The notes beneath the pieces are model-generated. The model did no database searches. It saw only the letters and a list, made by a program, of their open reading frames with translations, and was not told where the DNA came from. Made by a program: the position numbers and the translations under genes. From NCBI GenBank assembly GCA_050084985.1, contig JBITNC010000001.1, positions 196,044,001 to 196,108,000 on the forward strand: a stretch of DNA of 64,000 nucleotides. Reading direction: 5' to 3'. This document shows, piece by piece, positions 49,640 through 61,960 of the stretch (positions are counted from its first letter, which is position 1; the number at the start of each line of letters is the position of its first letter). Source of the DNA: Nageia nagi (Eukaryota > Pinophyta).

Positions 49640-51980
49640 ATGAAAAGAGCAACATTTTGTACCTTTTTAGCATGTGTAAGGGAAAGCACTTATAAAGTCA
49701 ATGGATGAGTCTTTAGATTTGTATTTGACAAAGTATGGAAAAGGATTTTTGAATACCCCCATATTCTTGATTTTCTCATGTTGATATCCTTGTAGTTTCT
49801 TTGGATTATATGTTATCTTTTGAACTCTTATTTTTTTGTGGTGGAGAGGAAACCTTATTTTAATATATCAAATTCTACATTTTGTGGAGTAACAGTGTGC
49901 AATATTTGGTTGTGTGCTATGTTATTGATGATACTCATAGAATTGATCTGATTTCCATTCACTTGGAATTCTTGTTGTAATATATGGCTAACTTTGAGGC
50001 TTGGGTAATTGTGCAAGTAACTTTTTTTTATTAAATCCTTTATAAGTTCATCACTATCTTCATAAATAGGCATGAAATTCCTTCTAGGAAAGGTACGATA
50101 TTTTGTATGCACTACCTTCTCTTATATTTCCACCTTCTTTTCATCTTGTTTTGTAACTGTCACTTGCTTTTTTGGTTGTATTGAATCAAATTTTTCTACT
50201 ATCATATTCTCTATTTTAGGCTCCATTTTATACCTTGATTGAGACTAAGGAGGTGTCTTATCTCTTTTCCTTTTTCCATTTACCATGTATGATATAGAAC
50301 CTTTCTTTTTACACTATAAACTAAATAAAATTATATTATTTTCACTTACAATATTCAAAACATTCAACTTTATATCTTTGTTGTATAGATTTAATGAAAT
50401 CTATGATTTTTGTATCATCATCTATATATACTTAATTTTCCATGCTTGTCCAATATTTGATGAAGGATTCAATAGACCCTATTATTTCTTAATATACATT
50501 AAATCAATTAATATATCCTCTTTAAGAATTTAGATTTGATATAATGTGTGAAAGGATAATTTAAGCTAACCAAAATTCTTAATACTACCATGAGGCAATC
50601 TAGTAAACCATTTAAGAGCATCACTTGTTAATGACAAAGAGAACAAATTTGCATGCAAATATTCATCCATGGTAATTAATGATACCTCATATGAAATACA
50701 CAAATGCAAGCATGGATGATTAGTACCATCATATTTTATAAATTTGAGAGCCTTTGTTGTATTTAATATATTGGATCTAATTTTCATATATAATGTATTA
50801 TTATCTTTATTTCTTTGGAGCTATGAACGTTGTAAGTTTTTCATTACTTGATCATTCTTATTGACTCTTTCTTGAAGGTTGTTAATATGTAGTGCATCAA
50901 ATTCCTTCCCTAAATCCATTATATCAATATTTTATAGAATAATTTTTTTGAATTACTCTTGTGATATCTTTGAATTTTATCCTTCATCAAATGTTGTAAT
51001 TTGTTAACAAGGCCTAGTGAATATAAAGGCTCCACTTCTTGTATCTCTATCATGAATAAGATGTTGGAAATTAGTACTTACCAACCATTATCTATATTTA
51101 TGAGATAATATAATCATATTATCCTTTTTCCACTTAAATAATTCTACATATTTGATGTTTTCTTCCTCTTGAGTCCAACCATGAATGGGTTGCACTGCTT
51201 GAGTAATAAGTTCCTCTATTTTCTTACATTGATATTCTAATTCATATTGAGTTGTTAAGGTATAATGAATAGGTTTCTTATTTCTCAATTCCAGTATTCT
51301 TGTTATGGTCTTATAATCATCCTTGACTTTTTGAATCCATATTTTGTAATATGCAATATTTTGTGGTATATCTATATCTTTAGCCTAAATTGTTTCTTTC
51401 AAAAAATGAATCTTGGCTTAATTTTATTATCCTCCTCTAACTAAACTTGGTATGGCATGTAAACTTCCTCTAATACATTATTAATTTCTACATATTTCTC
51501 AAGATATTGTATATCATATTCTTCTTAAACCATCATATTATCATCTTCATCAAATTCTTCAATGAAAACAACTTGGGTGACCAAATATAACTCTTTATAT
51601 GAAGGTAGATTATTTATATTATTGTTGACATTCTCACTTTCTTTTTGATCTTATTGATGAAGCAAGTTCTATAATATTGTATAAGAGATAGTGTTTGTGC
51701 TTGTATTAGTATTTGCTACTATATTTTCTTGATAAAACTCTCCTTGTAAAACTAACTCAAGGATTTCTTAAGGTATCCCTACATTATTGGTTTTATAAAT
51801 ATCAATTTCCATCTAAGGATAATATTTTTGTTGATATGGGTGTTGGTATAGGACTATTTATGCTAAATATCTTGATAATTTATGCAACCTTAGATCTTGT
51901 TGTGAAGAATATAAAATAAGGATCAAGTGGCATAAGATTCATGTTATCACAAGGTTCACATTCCTAATTTTTATACCATA
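49640..51980 (-). pseudogene. gag: Gag remnant of Tat-lineage element E
   Basis: On the minus strand the open frame 50787-50566 reads TKALKFIKYDGTNHPCLHL, then LFSLSLTSDALKWFTRLPHG. This is the Retrotrans_gag pattern of Tat elements (KYDGT-DP..., LF-LSL---A--WF--LP-GSI). Upstream (51980-50800) is an acidic, Gln/Lys-rich N-terminal part, with QAVQPIHGWTQEEE in the open frame 51288-51088. Downstream, frame 50112-49855 contains TFPRRNFMPIYEDSDELIKD. The 5' part of this element continues across element C at 60349-61734. The 3' side stops at the 4.65-kb repeat, so pol is absent. Confidence 0.65.
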
Positions 51981-51985
51981 ATATT
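51981..51985. repeat. Target-site duplication of element C, left copy
   Basis: ATATT, identical to 60344-60348 directly after the right LTR. A perfect 5-bp duplication as made by Gypsy integrases. Confidence 0.9.
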
Positions 51986-52772
51986 TGTTTACAAATAAAA
52001 GTGAATTCAAGAATGCAAATGACTAAAATATCTATAGTCTTGAAAGATACATATATCTATTTGTAAATTCTATGCTAACAGATAGCAATTTATAACAAGA
52101 TAAGATGATATAGAAGATAACAAATAACTAGAATCAAAATGACATTACCAAACAAGCCTAAATTTGTATACTTACCTAATTAAGCATACCTAATATGGAT
52201 GAATGGAATATACTAATGAATCCTCAAAATGAATGGATTCTACACCTGAAGTTGTGAAGCAAGATGATCCAAAAAGAGGATCATGAGCAGTCTATTTCAT
52301 GCTTAAAAGGAGCATCAGTGATCTACTTTCATCTACATGGAGCATTGATGGTCTTTGTTAAATTGTAATCCATTTTGAATTGACTCTATGCCTTCACATG
52401 AACTCTCAATTGTCTCAATTTGATACTTAGATAAGCTTAGAATTGTTAGGATGCTCGCATAAGGAAGTACACAAACCTAGCCTTGAATGGTAATGTTAAG
52501 AGACACCTAAAGGACTACCATCATCAAGATTAGCTATAGGATCATGTATCTCCTTGATGTGGACTTACTATTAGATCCCTATTTATATATATAATAATAT
52601 GACCTACTCCTTAGGTCAACATGTATGTACATAAATAAGAATATAGTAAGTCGATGATATATATTGATCGTATCCAAAATATCATGAATATTCTTGAACT
52701 AGACATATAAGTGTGGGAACATACTTCTTAATGTATCAAATTAAATGCATAAATTAATTTTATGTGATAATA
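51986..52772 (-). repeat. 3' LTR of element C
   Basis: 787 bases, aligned with 59556-60343. On the minus strand it starts TATTATCAC (the 5' LTR has TGTTATTG) and ends GTAAACA. TATA box inverted at 52581-52589. Confidence 0.93.
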
Positions 52773-52787
52773 TATGCCCCACTTTGG
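52773..52787 (-). other. Polypurine tract of element C
   Basis: The minus strand reads CCAAAGTGGGGCATA directly before the 3' LTR. Same tract as in element A. Confidence 0.85.
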
Positions 52788-53645
52788 ATGAGAGATTAAA
52801 AATCACTAGGTGCATAGAGATTTTTCATTCAAAGTATAACCAAGATGTCATAACAATCAAATATTGATAAGTATGGAATAGCATAATACCAACACTAATC
52901 AATCTATTTTGATACTAAAATATGATAAATATATAATAAATATAATCAATGATATTGACAAAAGGTATTAGTTTAAGAAAACCCCCTCATATGACATCCA
53001 TCATGTTGGCCCTAATTGGCTTTGATGTGCTCCATGAGCTTTAATGATAACCTACAACAAAAATGTTCTAGGGTCCATAGCCATCTACCAAGAGGTCATC
53101 GATGATAATTACCCATATTTTTGATATATTTTGATATGAAAAGTGAAACCATCTCATGTCATTAATGATTCTATCCATTGATCTTATGGAAGCTAAACTT
53201 CTTTCCGAGAGGCATAATGATAAAACTAGGAGCTAAAACTCTACCAAGAGGCATATTGCAATAAGGAGTGCGAGTTGAACTCTACACCAAAAGGTATGAC
53301 ATGATGATGAGAGTTTAAATCTACACTAAGAGGTAGGAAACTAGGATGATGATATGAGAGCTAAAACTTTGCACCAAGAGGCATGCAAATCTTATGATTT
53401 GGGAGTTGAGACTCCGCACCAAGGGGTATTCGATGATATTTATTTTTGTTATTTTTGACTATACAATTGGATTGTAGGTGGTGCTTTTCTACTAAAATGG
53501 AGTGCTAGCACTCCTCTTATGATACTAAAATTACCTTCTATTTTTGAATTTTCATGTCATTTATTCCATGTTTATTCCTGTAGTAACATTTTTATAGAAA
53601 CAAATGCACAAGATGACCCATAGGTCACCTAGATGTGATACTTCT
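52788..53645 (-). repeat. 3' non-coding region of element C with degenerate repeat array
   Basis: Between about 53195 and 53430 five to six units carry the core AGAGGCAT followed by AGCTAAAACTCTACACCA (plus orientation). Spacings are irregular, 39 to about 47 bases. These are the inverted equivalents of the exact 40-bp units in element A. No PMD frame is present in this interval. The part next to the PPT (52788-52920) matches 9560-9698 of element A. Confidence 0.8.
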
Positions 53646-54855
53646 TTAGGTGCCTAGCATTGAAAGGATTTTTGAGAACCTACCCATCCAATGTAGATAA
53701 TCTATATGCACCTTTGCTAAATACCTATATGATGATGTATGGGCCAACCCAATTTGGTTCAAACTTTCCTTTAAGTTCATCTTTTGTTGTAGTGTTAGAA
53801 ACATTCTCTTGCAGAACCATATCTCAAACATTAAATGCTTTGGGCACCATTTTCTTTCCATAGACCCTCTTTATTCTTTGCTAATATGTTTTGAGATTCT
53901 CTAGTGCATTAATTCTTTTCTCATCTAATGCCTCTAGCTAATTTAATCTTGCTTTCCATTGTTGTGGTCCCTTCACAATATCTTTGAGTGCAATTCTCAA
54001 AGAAGAGATCTCAATTTCAAGTGGAATGATTGCTTTATCACCATGCACAAGAGATTATGGAGTAGCACTTGTTGTTATTCTTTTAGTTATTATATATGCA
54101 CATAAGGCATATGGTAATTGGTCATTCCAATCTCTACCATTTTATTTGATAGTTTTTGCCAATATCTTATCGATTATTTTATTTGTTGCATCAACTTGTC
54201 CATTCCCTTGGAGATAGTAAACTAAAGAAAATCTCTGTCCAACCTTCATCTTTTTACAAAATTATTTGATATATTTTCCTATAAAATTTACACCATTATC
54301 CATGATCAAATTTTGAGGTATGCCAAATCCACAAATGATATATTCTTTGATGAAATTTATAACATGTTTTTGTATAGCTATATTCAAAGTAATTACCTAG
54401 TATTTGGTGGCAAACAAGATAAACTTATGCCCCTTACTAGATGGAGGATTGATAACACCCATGAAATCCAAATCCCACATTGAGAAAGGCCATGGTGATG
54501 TAACATAGTTCAACTCTTGAATAGGTGTTAATTCTAAGTGTACATGCTTTTGACATTGCTCACACTTCTTGACATGTTCATAACAATCATGTTCCATGGT
54601 AGGCCACCAATAACCCATCCTAATCAACTTGCCATAAACTGATCTTCTATTGAACTAACCTCCACATGATCCTCCATGAGTATGCTCTAATGCTATTTCA
54701 ATCTCTTCATCATGAATACATCTCAAAAGAATACCATTTAATGATCTTTTATAAAGTGTATCACGAATGATAACATATTTTGTAGCAAGCCTTTTTATTC
54801 TAATTTGTTGTCTCTTATCAATTGTAGCATCAATAAAGTTATCCCTCAAATATCT
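53646..54855 (-). pseudogene. pol: Integrase of element C
   Basis: Minus strand. The zinc-binding part has HTHGGSCGG (54675-54650) and CYEHVKKCEQCQK (54582-54545). The core has MWDLDFMGVI near 54480 (first Asp) and LIMDNGVNFIG near 54300 (second Asp). Near 54200 it reads QGNGQVDATNK, where the family has QxEATNK: the catalytic Glu is Asp here, a change that would cripple strand transfer. The C-terminal part (LRGKFEPNWVGP-like segment, then YRLSTLDGQ) runs to about 53650. Open runs are 54849-54655, 54627-54397 and 53861-53646. Confidence 0.9.
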
Positions 54856-54929
54856 GAATATGTGTTGGTACTAATGAATTACCTCATAACCAACCTTTTG
54901 AGCAACACATACCATTTTAAAGTCCTCCT

Positions 54930-55420
54930 CAACAATTGATGGAGTTCTCAAGTTCTTGATAGTGAAACTAGTCTCCCTACTTTCTATCTCAATTGGTATA
55001 ATGCCATTGCATTAGCCAACCTATTATTGTTCCTTGGAATATTTTCTAATTGATACTCTTCAAATCAAGCAAGGAGTTTTGTAACAAGAACTTTATATAG
55101 AATAATATTTTCATCCTTGGTATTATAGATCTCATTAACTTGATTCACTATCAACTATGAATCCCCATAAATATGCAAATGTGTAATACCAATCTCTATA
55201 GTTGCTTTTAATCTTAATATGAGAGCTTCATATTCTACCATATTGTTAGTGCATTCAAATAATAGTTTGTATGACATAGTAATAACATCATTCTGAGGTG
55301 ATATCAATACTATTCTTGCTCTTGAACCTTGCATATGCTAGGATCTATCAAAATACATTTTCTAGCATTTTGACACCTCTGAAAGAAATGTTGCTCTTCT
55401 TATTTTCTTCAAAAGAAGGT
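54930..55420 (-). pseudogene. pol: RNase H (RVT_3 type) of element C
   Basis: The minus strand reads RARIVLISPQNDVITMSYKL near 55330-55270, then FECTNNMVEYEALILRLKA near 55260-55205, IYGDS followed by a stop at the expected Gln near 55165, and ENIPRNNNRLANAMA near 55040-55000. The catalytic Glu and the GDS Asp are kept. Confidence 0.85.
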
Positions 55421-55949
55421 TGTGGGTGGTCTTCTTTTCCACATTTTGTGGTTTCTACCAAATCACATTCATCCTAAAATTCTTCTCTAATTTTTGTACT
55501 CATCCTAAAATTCTTCTCTGAGTTTTGTACTATCTTCTATTGGAAACTCTACAACAAAATCTATGACTACCTACCCTTTTATTGATTTTTATTTCACAAA
55601 CTTGAGGTCAAACTCCTAAAGTAGCATGATCCATTTTTTTTACCTTCCATTGAGGTATGGTTTTGACATCAAATATCTTAATGGGTCTACTTGAGTAAGC
55701 ACACATGTTATGCTATTGATCATATAATGCCTTAACCTCTCAATAGTAAATACTATACATTGACAACTTCTCAATGGGTGTGTACCTAGTTTCATATTCT
55801 TTCAATGTTCTACTAATAAAATAGACTACTCTTTCTTTACCATCTTCTTCTTTCTTTTCCAACATTACTCCAAATGCATGTTCTATAGTTGAGACATAGA
55901 GCTAAAGAGGTTTTCGATGCCTATTTGGAGCTAATATTGGTGGATGTAG

Positions 55950-56910
55950 CAAATACTCTTTTATTCTATCAAATGCTTCTTAACACTTAACATCCCATTT
56001 AAAATCAACCTCTTTTTTAAGTAAATGAGACATAGGAGCTATCTTATCTATTAATTGACAAATAAATCTTCTAACAACTTGAATCTTACCTTGAAGGCTT
56101 CTCAATTGCTTAAGATTTGTAGGAGGAGACATTTTTGTGATGGATTTAATTTTCTTTGGATCCACTTCAACTCTTCTCCTAGAGACAAGGTGTCCTAAGA
56201 GTTTTCTTGATGATACCCCAAATATACATTTTTGAGGCTTGATTCTTAACTTCTACTTCTTCATCCTTTAAAATACTACTTTTATATCCTTGACATGATC
56301 TTCTTTAATCTTTGACTTTATCAAGATATCATCTACATAGACCTCTACTATTTTATGAATGAAGTCATGAAACATGGTTGTCATTGCTCTTTGATATGTG
56401 GTCCCTACATTCTTAAGACCAAATGGAATTAACTTGTAGCAAAATTTGCCCTAAGAAGTCCTAAATACTATTTTATGTTGATCACTTTCTTTGATTTTGA
56501 GTTTATTATATCCTAAAAATCCATCCATAAATGATAACATCTCATAACCTGTCAAATTGTAATGATCATATCTATGTTGGTTATGGGAAGTCATATTTTG
56601 AACATGCTTTATTGAGATCTTTGAAATTAGTACATACTCTAATTTCACCTATAGGTTTCTTTACCAAAACTACATTATCCATCCACTCTAAATAATTAAT
56701 AGGTCTAATAAAAATAGCTTCCAATAGTTTCTCTATTTCCTTCTTGATAAGTAAAGAAATCTAAAAAGGTACCTTCCTTGGTTTTTGCTTTACAAGAACT
56801 ACTCCTTTCTCAACAACCAAGTTATGTACTATAAAATGTTTATCTAATCCAAGCATATCTTTATATGATAATGTAAATAATTAAATAATCATAAAAGGAT
56901 TGAATCAACT
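55950..56910 (-). pseudogene. pol: Reverse transcriptase of element C
   Basis: Minus strand: MLGLDKHFIVHNLVVEKG near 56860, KKEIEKLLEAIFIRPIN near 56740-56690, NVVLVKKPIGEIRVCTNFKD near 56675-56620, and MLSFMDGFLGYNKLKI at 56545-56495. The catalytic YVDD is at 56339-56328. MDPKKIKSITKMSPPTNLKQ opens at 56165 and the frame continues to 55980. These are Tat-lineage motifs. Stops occur between the open runs, and KACPKDDFP-type residues are degraded. Confidence 0.88.
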
Positions 56911-57659
56911 CATTTTGCAAAGGTTCCTCAAGGAGCTTACCAATGTTGACCTCTTCTATCTCTTCATTCAACCAAGTCATTTTTTATTTTGATGGTGTGG
57001 GAAATGGAAACTCTCCCAACCCTTTGATTTTATCTTCCATAAATTCACCAAAGCAAGCATGCACATTTAAATAATGTTTGTGAGTCCTCTTTTCATGCCT
57101 AGCTAAATATTTCATTCTAGCACCCATAGATTATAAGAAAGCATCATCATTCCCAAACAAGTGTATAGCATGTATTGCATCTTCATCATCTATTTCACAT
57201 TTAATAACAAAGCAATTTTGATCATCTCTTACCTGTTCATCTTCTTGCATTAATAATGAATGACTAACCTAACCTTTGTGACCATCTCCATGATATGGAA
57301 TGATGTAATATTTGTTTTCCTCCATAATTTCTTCTAAATAGGACCATCAGCAATCTTTATGGATCCTAGATGAGTGCGAGCAGTCCTTTTCCTAAGCCTC
57401 CTACCATCCATCCAAATCTCTCTCTAGACTGATATTATTAACATATGTGATGGTGTATGAACCAAATTCGATATCCTTAATGTTAATTTTTTATAATGCT
57501 TTTCTATAAATCTTATTATTCTTAGCTAGGATAGCCTCATCTTCTGCATCATACAAAATAAATCTCTTAGTGAGAACATAATTGCACTACTTGGCTATGT
57601 TCTCATCTGCTTCTACCTTGTAAACATTTCTTTCAAAACAAAATTTGAAACATCTATGC

Positions 57660-57960
57660 AAAGTGTATGCTACTCCTTCCATGTAATCTATCCAAGGTCT
57701 TCCAAGAATAAAATTAAAATAAGGTTTTCCATTTGTAATGTAGAAGAGGGTTTGAAGTACCATGTTTCAAAATTTGATTAGAAGTGTGATGATTCCTACA
57801 CATTTCTTTGTAACACCACCAAACCCCTTAACTCTCATGGTAGTCTCTTCTCTTGGAGGTAACAAATTTGGTTCAAACTATGAAAGTAAGTGAGTGGTGG
57901 TAATATTCAAATCTACCCCATCATCTATCAATGATATTTTAACTATATTACCAAAGATAT
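57660..57960 (-). pseudogene. pol: Protease region of element C
   Basis: The minus strand near 57710-57660 reads FILGRPWIDYMEGVAYTLH, the conserved C-terminal end of the Tat protease domain. The active-site region near 57935-57905 reads LIDDGVDLN-like residues (plus-strand CATCATCTATCAATG). Between them, MRVKGFGGVTKKCVGIITL resembles the flap region. Confidence 0.7.
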
Positions 57961-58249
57961 TCACTTCAATAAATAATGATGGATGTAACTAGCCCACATC
58001 CTTGCTAGGTCTTTCACTAGGGTGAAAAGTGATAACATCCCCTTTACTCCATATTTTTGCCTTTCTTGGAAAAGCAATGATTGAGATGTTCCTATCTATC
58101 TAACTAATCTTGAAAATCTATTTCATCATTTCTATAGGAGGTTCTACAATTTGACCTAATTCAAACAAACTAGCCTTAGCTTATGTGTTCTTGAGTTGCT
58201 CAATGAGGTCAAAACTTCTTGGATCTTTATGAATCTCTTTTTCACATGT

Positions 58250-59462
58250 GATAGGATTTGTTGCTACTCTTGATCTTCCTCTTGTAATTTCTGCACATAC
58301 TTCTTGTGAAAAATTACATTAACATGATACTCTTCCTCTATATATTTAACTTTAGTAGGGCAAACATAGAATCCATCCTCTATAAGCATTTCTATTTTGT
58401 TTCTTAGGACTCCACACCCATTAGTGGCATGCCTCTTGGTTTGATGATATTTGTAATATCTATCTTCTTTGTACCATGCTAGTATCTCTACTGATTCATC
58501 TTCCTCTCTTCTAGGGAAAGGTTATAATAATCCCTTTACCATTAGATATTTCAAGATAAACCTGGGAGGTATAGGAAACTTTTTGAATTTTCTTTCTTTT
58601 TTTAATCTACTAGTTCTACCACATGAATGTATTTATCTTTTTTTGGTGATTATAGCTACTTATCTTTGGCCCTAGGTTTTTCATCATCTTGATACTTCAC
58701 AAGCCCTAATTTCACAAGGACTTTTTCTTTTTCCAATAGCTTATATGTCATATCAGAAAATGCTAGATGTGTATAATCAATGACATAAGATTGTAAGAAC
58801 AATATGTTAGCATCCTTAAAAATATTGTTTACCTCTTTTTTATTAAGTTTTGTTTTGATTTATTGCCATGTCTTCTTGAATCATACAATAACCTTTTCAA
58901 GATTCTCATTACTACCTTGCCTCATAGCACATAGATATGAAACCATGACTTCATGCTTGATATTATGTTTATACTATTCAATAAATAAGTTGCTCAATTT
59001 TTGAAATGATGTAACTGACCTTTCAAGTAGAGAATAGAACCATTCATAAGCCTCTCCTTACAAACTATGAGGAAAGAACTTTGCCTGTAATCTTAAATCA
59101 ACATTGATTTTAAGCTTGTACTCATCTTTAAACCCTTACAAATGTCTCCTAGGATCTCCTTCCCCACCAAACTTACAAAACTTGGGATATTTATAATCTG
59201 GTGGTGGCATGCACACATGGATCTCATCACATAGAGAACTACCAAACTCAATTGAATTATCTAACTAAAATTATCCTCTTGCTAATTGATTAATCTATCT
59301 TTGCATACCCTCAATAGTATCCTAAATGTTATTATTATTAATTCCATCATTATATTCAACTTCTTTGCTAGGTACTTCTAGTCCATCACGTTGAATATCT
59401 CCCAAGATCTCATCAAGATCTCTTCTTGAATGACTTCACAAGAATACTCTTAACTGATCCAT
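58250..59462 (-). pseudogene. gag: Gag of element C
   Basis: Begins at ATG 59462 (MDQLRVFL), 77 bases after the PBS. It contains PPPDYKYPKFCKFGGEGDP near 59205-59150, and then EAYEWFYSLLERSV near 59060-59020 with EQYKHNIKHEV-type residues following. This is the Retrotrans_gag pattern. Further on, LLEKEKVLVKLGL lies near 58740. Stops at expected Trp and Gln occur throughout. Its sequence is clearly different from the gag of element A although LTRs are shared. Confidence 0.8.
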
Positions 59463-59538
59463 GTTTAAAACAACTCACAAAATTATTTATTAGTCCTAAC
59501 TAAAACCCTAGGGTTTTAGCATAACTACTTATGTTTCA

Positions 59539-59552
59539 TGTCAAGTTCACCA
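59539..59552 (-). other. Candidate primer binding site of element C
   Basis: The minus strand reads TGGTGAACTTGACA three bases after the 5' LTR. It shares TGGTGAAC with element A. The tRNA is not identified. Confidence 0.55.
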
Positions 59553-59555
59553 AAA

Positions 59556-60343
59556 TGTTTACAAATAAAAGTGTATTCAAGAATGCAAATAACTAAAAGA
59601 TCTATAGTCTTGAAAGATACATATATCTATTTATAAATTCTAAGCTAACGGATAGCAAATTATAACAAGATAAGTTGATATAGAAGATAACAAATAATTG
59701 GAATCAAAATGACATTACCAAATAAGATTAAATTTATGTACTTACCTCATGAAGTGTACCTGATATGGATGAATGGAAGATACTAATGAATCCTCAACAA
59801 TGAATAGAGTCTACACCCAAAGTCATGAAATAGGATGATCCAAAAAGAGGGTTGGGGGTAGTCTATTTCATCCTTAGAAGGAGCATTGATGGTATGCTTT
59901 CATATACAAAGAGAGTCAATGATCTTTGTTAGATTGTATTCCATTCTAAACTAAATGTATGCCTCCACACAAACTCTCAATGGTCTCAATTTGATACTTA
60001 GATAAGCTTAGAATTGTCAAAATGCTTGCATAATGAAGTACACAAACCAAGCCTTGAATGGCAATGTCAAGAGATGCCTAAAGGATTTCCATCATCAAGA
60101 CTAGATATGGGATCATGTATCTCCTTAATATGGGCTTACTATTAGATACCTATTTATATAGATAATAATATGACCTACTCCTTAGGTCGATGTGTATGTA
60201 CATAAACAAGAATATAGTAAGTCAATGATATATATTAATCATATCCAAAGTATCATAAATATTATTGAACTAGAGATATAGGTGTGGGCAAATACTTATT
60301 AATGTATTAAATTAAATGCATAAATTAATTTTATGCAATAACA
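59556..60343 (-). repeat. 5' LTR of element C
   Basis: 788 bases. The minus strand starts TGTTATTGCATAAAATT and ends TATTTGTAAACA. Confidence 0.93.
60152..60160 (-). promoter_or_regulatory. TATA box of element C 5' LTR
   Basis: The minus strand reads TATATAAAT in the context ATCTATATAAATAGGTATCTA, the same as in element A. Likely transcription start about 25-35 bases downstream. Confidence 0.6.
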
Positions 60344-60348
60344 ATATT
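60344..60348. repeat. Target-site duplication of element C, right copy
   Basis: ATATT, matching 51981-51985. Confidence 0.9.
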
Positions 60349-60985
60349 CATTTCTTAATAACTTCAATATCTTCTTCAATGACATCAACTACATAATCTT
60401 TCTCTATAATTTGTAATTCATTGAGAAATTTGATCAACCAATGCTTGTTCTCCATGGAACTCATGACTTTTGTAAATATATTTTCATTAATCAATCATGG
60501 AATGATCTATTCTTCAACTAAAATAAAAGGGATATTATGATCTTTCAATTTTTTAAGCCCTTCATCATTGGAGTCATTCCTCTAATTCATTATCTTTGTT
60601 AAACTATCTAATCTTTCTATAGAGCTTTCCCTATTTGAAAGATTCTCATAAATGCATTCCTTTACTAATTATCCTTATAATTTAATGGGTTATTGCTTCT
60701 TATAGATTCACTCCCTCCTTGTTTTTATCTTGGAAAGCAATATAGGTTCTAACAACTTTTCTACATTTTAGATATTTTCTAACTACAAGGTTAGTATGCT
60801 CACAAGAAATATTTGCATTTTCATTGCTAGTAACATAAAATGCATTTGGAATATAGTATGCAAACAAGACCTTTAATAGGTTTGACATTATATCAAAATT
60901 CTAGTGTAGTTTCAAGAGCATTTATGTCCAAACCTAATTAAGAGAAGGATATGCTATAAAAAGGTGAACGCCAAATATATGTTAT
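60349..60985 (-). pseudogene. 5' internal region of element E, separated from its gag by element C
   Basis: The minus strand contains an acidic coding-like part (VMSSMENKHWLIKFLNE, YVVDVIEEDIEVIKK at 60480-60350) running towards the C insertion. With C removed it would be followed by the acidic N-terminal gag part at 51980. An open frame at 60888-60700 has no known domain. A PBS-like TTTGGCGTTCACC lies near 60977-60965 on the minus strand. Confidence 0.4.
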
Positions 60986-61734
60986 ATTTTTTTAGCTATC
61001 CATAAGATTAGCCTAAGTGAAAACTAATAAACATACAACATGTAGTAATGTATTATCCCAATTATTTAGATAAGAATAAAATATAAAAAATAACATAAAT
61101 AATAGAAACTAATTTAAATGAATATAGGAGGGAAATAATAAACTGAATCAAGATAATGAAATTAGTGATAACATGCACTAAAGAGATGGGATCAAATGTA
61201 TGATAAATACTTGAAAGTTGTTAGCTGGAAGATGAAAATTATATATAGATAAGAACTTATCAAATATATGTGACCTTGATATGCAAACCCCATGAAGAAT
61301 ATCAATAAGAATGATAGTGCAAACACTAAGGTTTTGATTGAGTAGAGTTTACCATCAAGGATTGAAGCACAATAGAGTATCAACAATTTGATACAAATAT
61401 ATAATTACATAATATGGAATTATAGACATGATCAAGTGATAACAAGATCCCAATCTTAGTTGGTGGAATTTATAAACATCTAAATGTTAGGTGGTACCTA
61501 TTGAGATGAAATATTGATTGCTTTTACATATGATCATACTTACCTTTATATATGTGTGAGATATCCACCAATGACTCTTCATGAAAGTTAGCATTGATAT
61601 TGGGTTACCTAGCATAAAAATAAGAATATTACATGAGATAAGGTTGATAATGACACCAATAACATGATATAAGATCATTATAGTACAATACCTAAGTGGG
61701 GCCACCTTAAGGGGACCAAAATTAGGTGTTAACA
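60986..61734 (-). repeat. Candidate 5' LTR of element E
   Basis: The minus strand starts TGTTAACACCTAATTTTGG at 61734, resembling the TATTAACACC start of element D's LTR. CATATATAAAG, a TATA box, lies near 61545. A PBS-like sequence lies just beyond its left end and gag coding follows in the same orientation. No second copy is in the window, so the left end is approximate. Confidence 0.45.
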
Positions 61735-61735
61735 A

Positions 61736-61960
61736 TATTATTATATATGATAATTAGTATCTTGATTAATAAGTACTATAAAAAATAAGTACATTATAGT
61801 TATTATAAGAATAATAAATATAATGTATATATTATTATTAAAATTAAATAATAATTAAAATATAAATAAATATGATTATTTTAAAAGATAGCTAATTTTA
61901 ATATTTTTAAATGTTTTTTAATAAAAAAAGATGATATTATTACTAATTGATTAAATTCAT
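61736..61960. repeat. A/T-only low-complexity tract
   Basis: Almost purely A and T with ATAATAATTAAAATA-like runs. It adjoins the candidate LTR edge of element E. Confidence 0.7.

Larger units (their letters stand above)
51986..60343 (-). mobile_element. Full-length Ty3/Gypsy Tat-lineage element C
   Basis: An 8.36-kb element read leftwards: 5' LTR 59556-60343, candidate PBS, gag from 59462, protease, RT, RNase H, integrase, degenerate repeat array, PPT and 3' LTR 51986-52772, bounded by a perfect ATATT duplication. LTRs and 3' region match element A. It sits inside element E, and it is the only member of this LTR family here with pol. Many stops in every gene; dead now. Confidence 0.95.
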
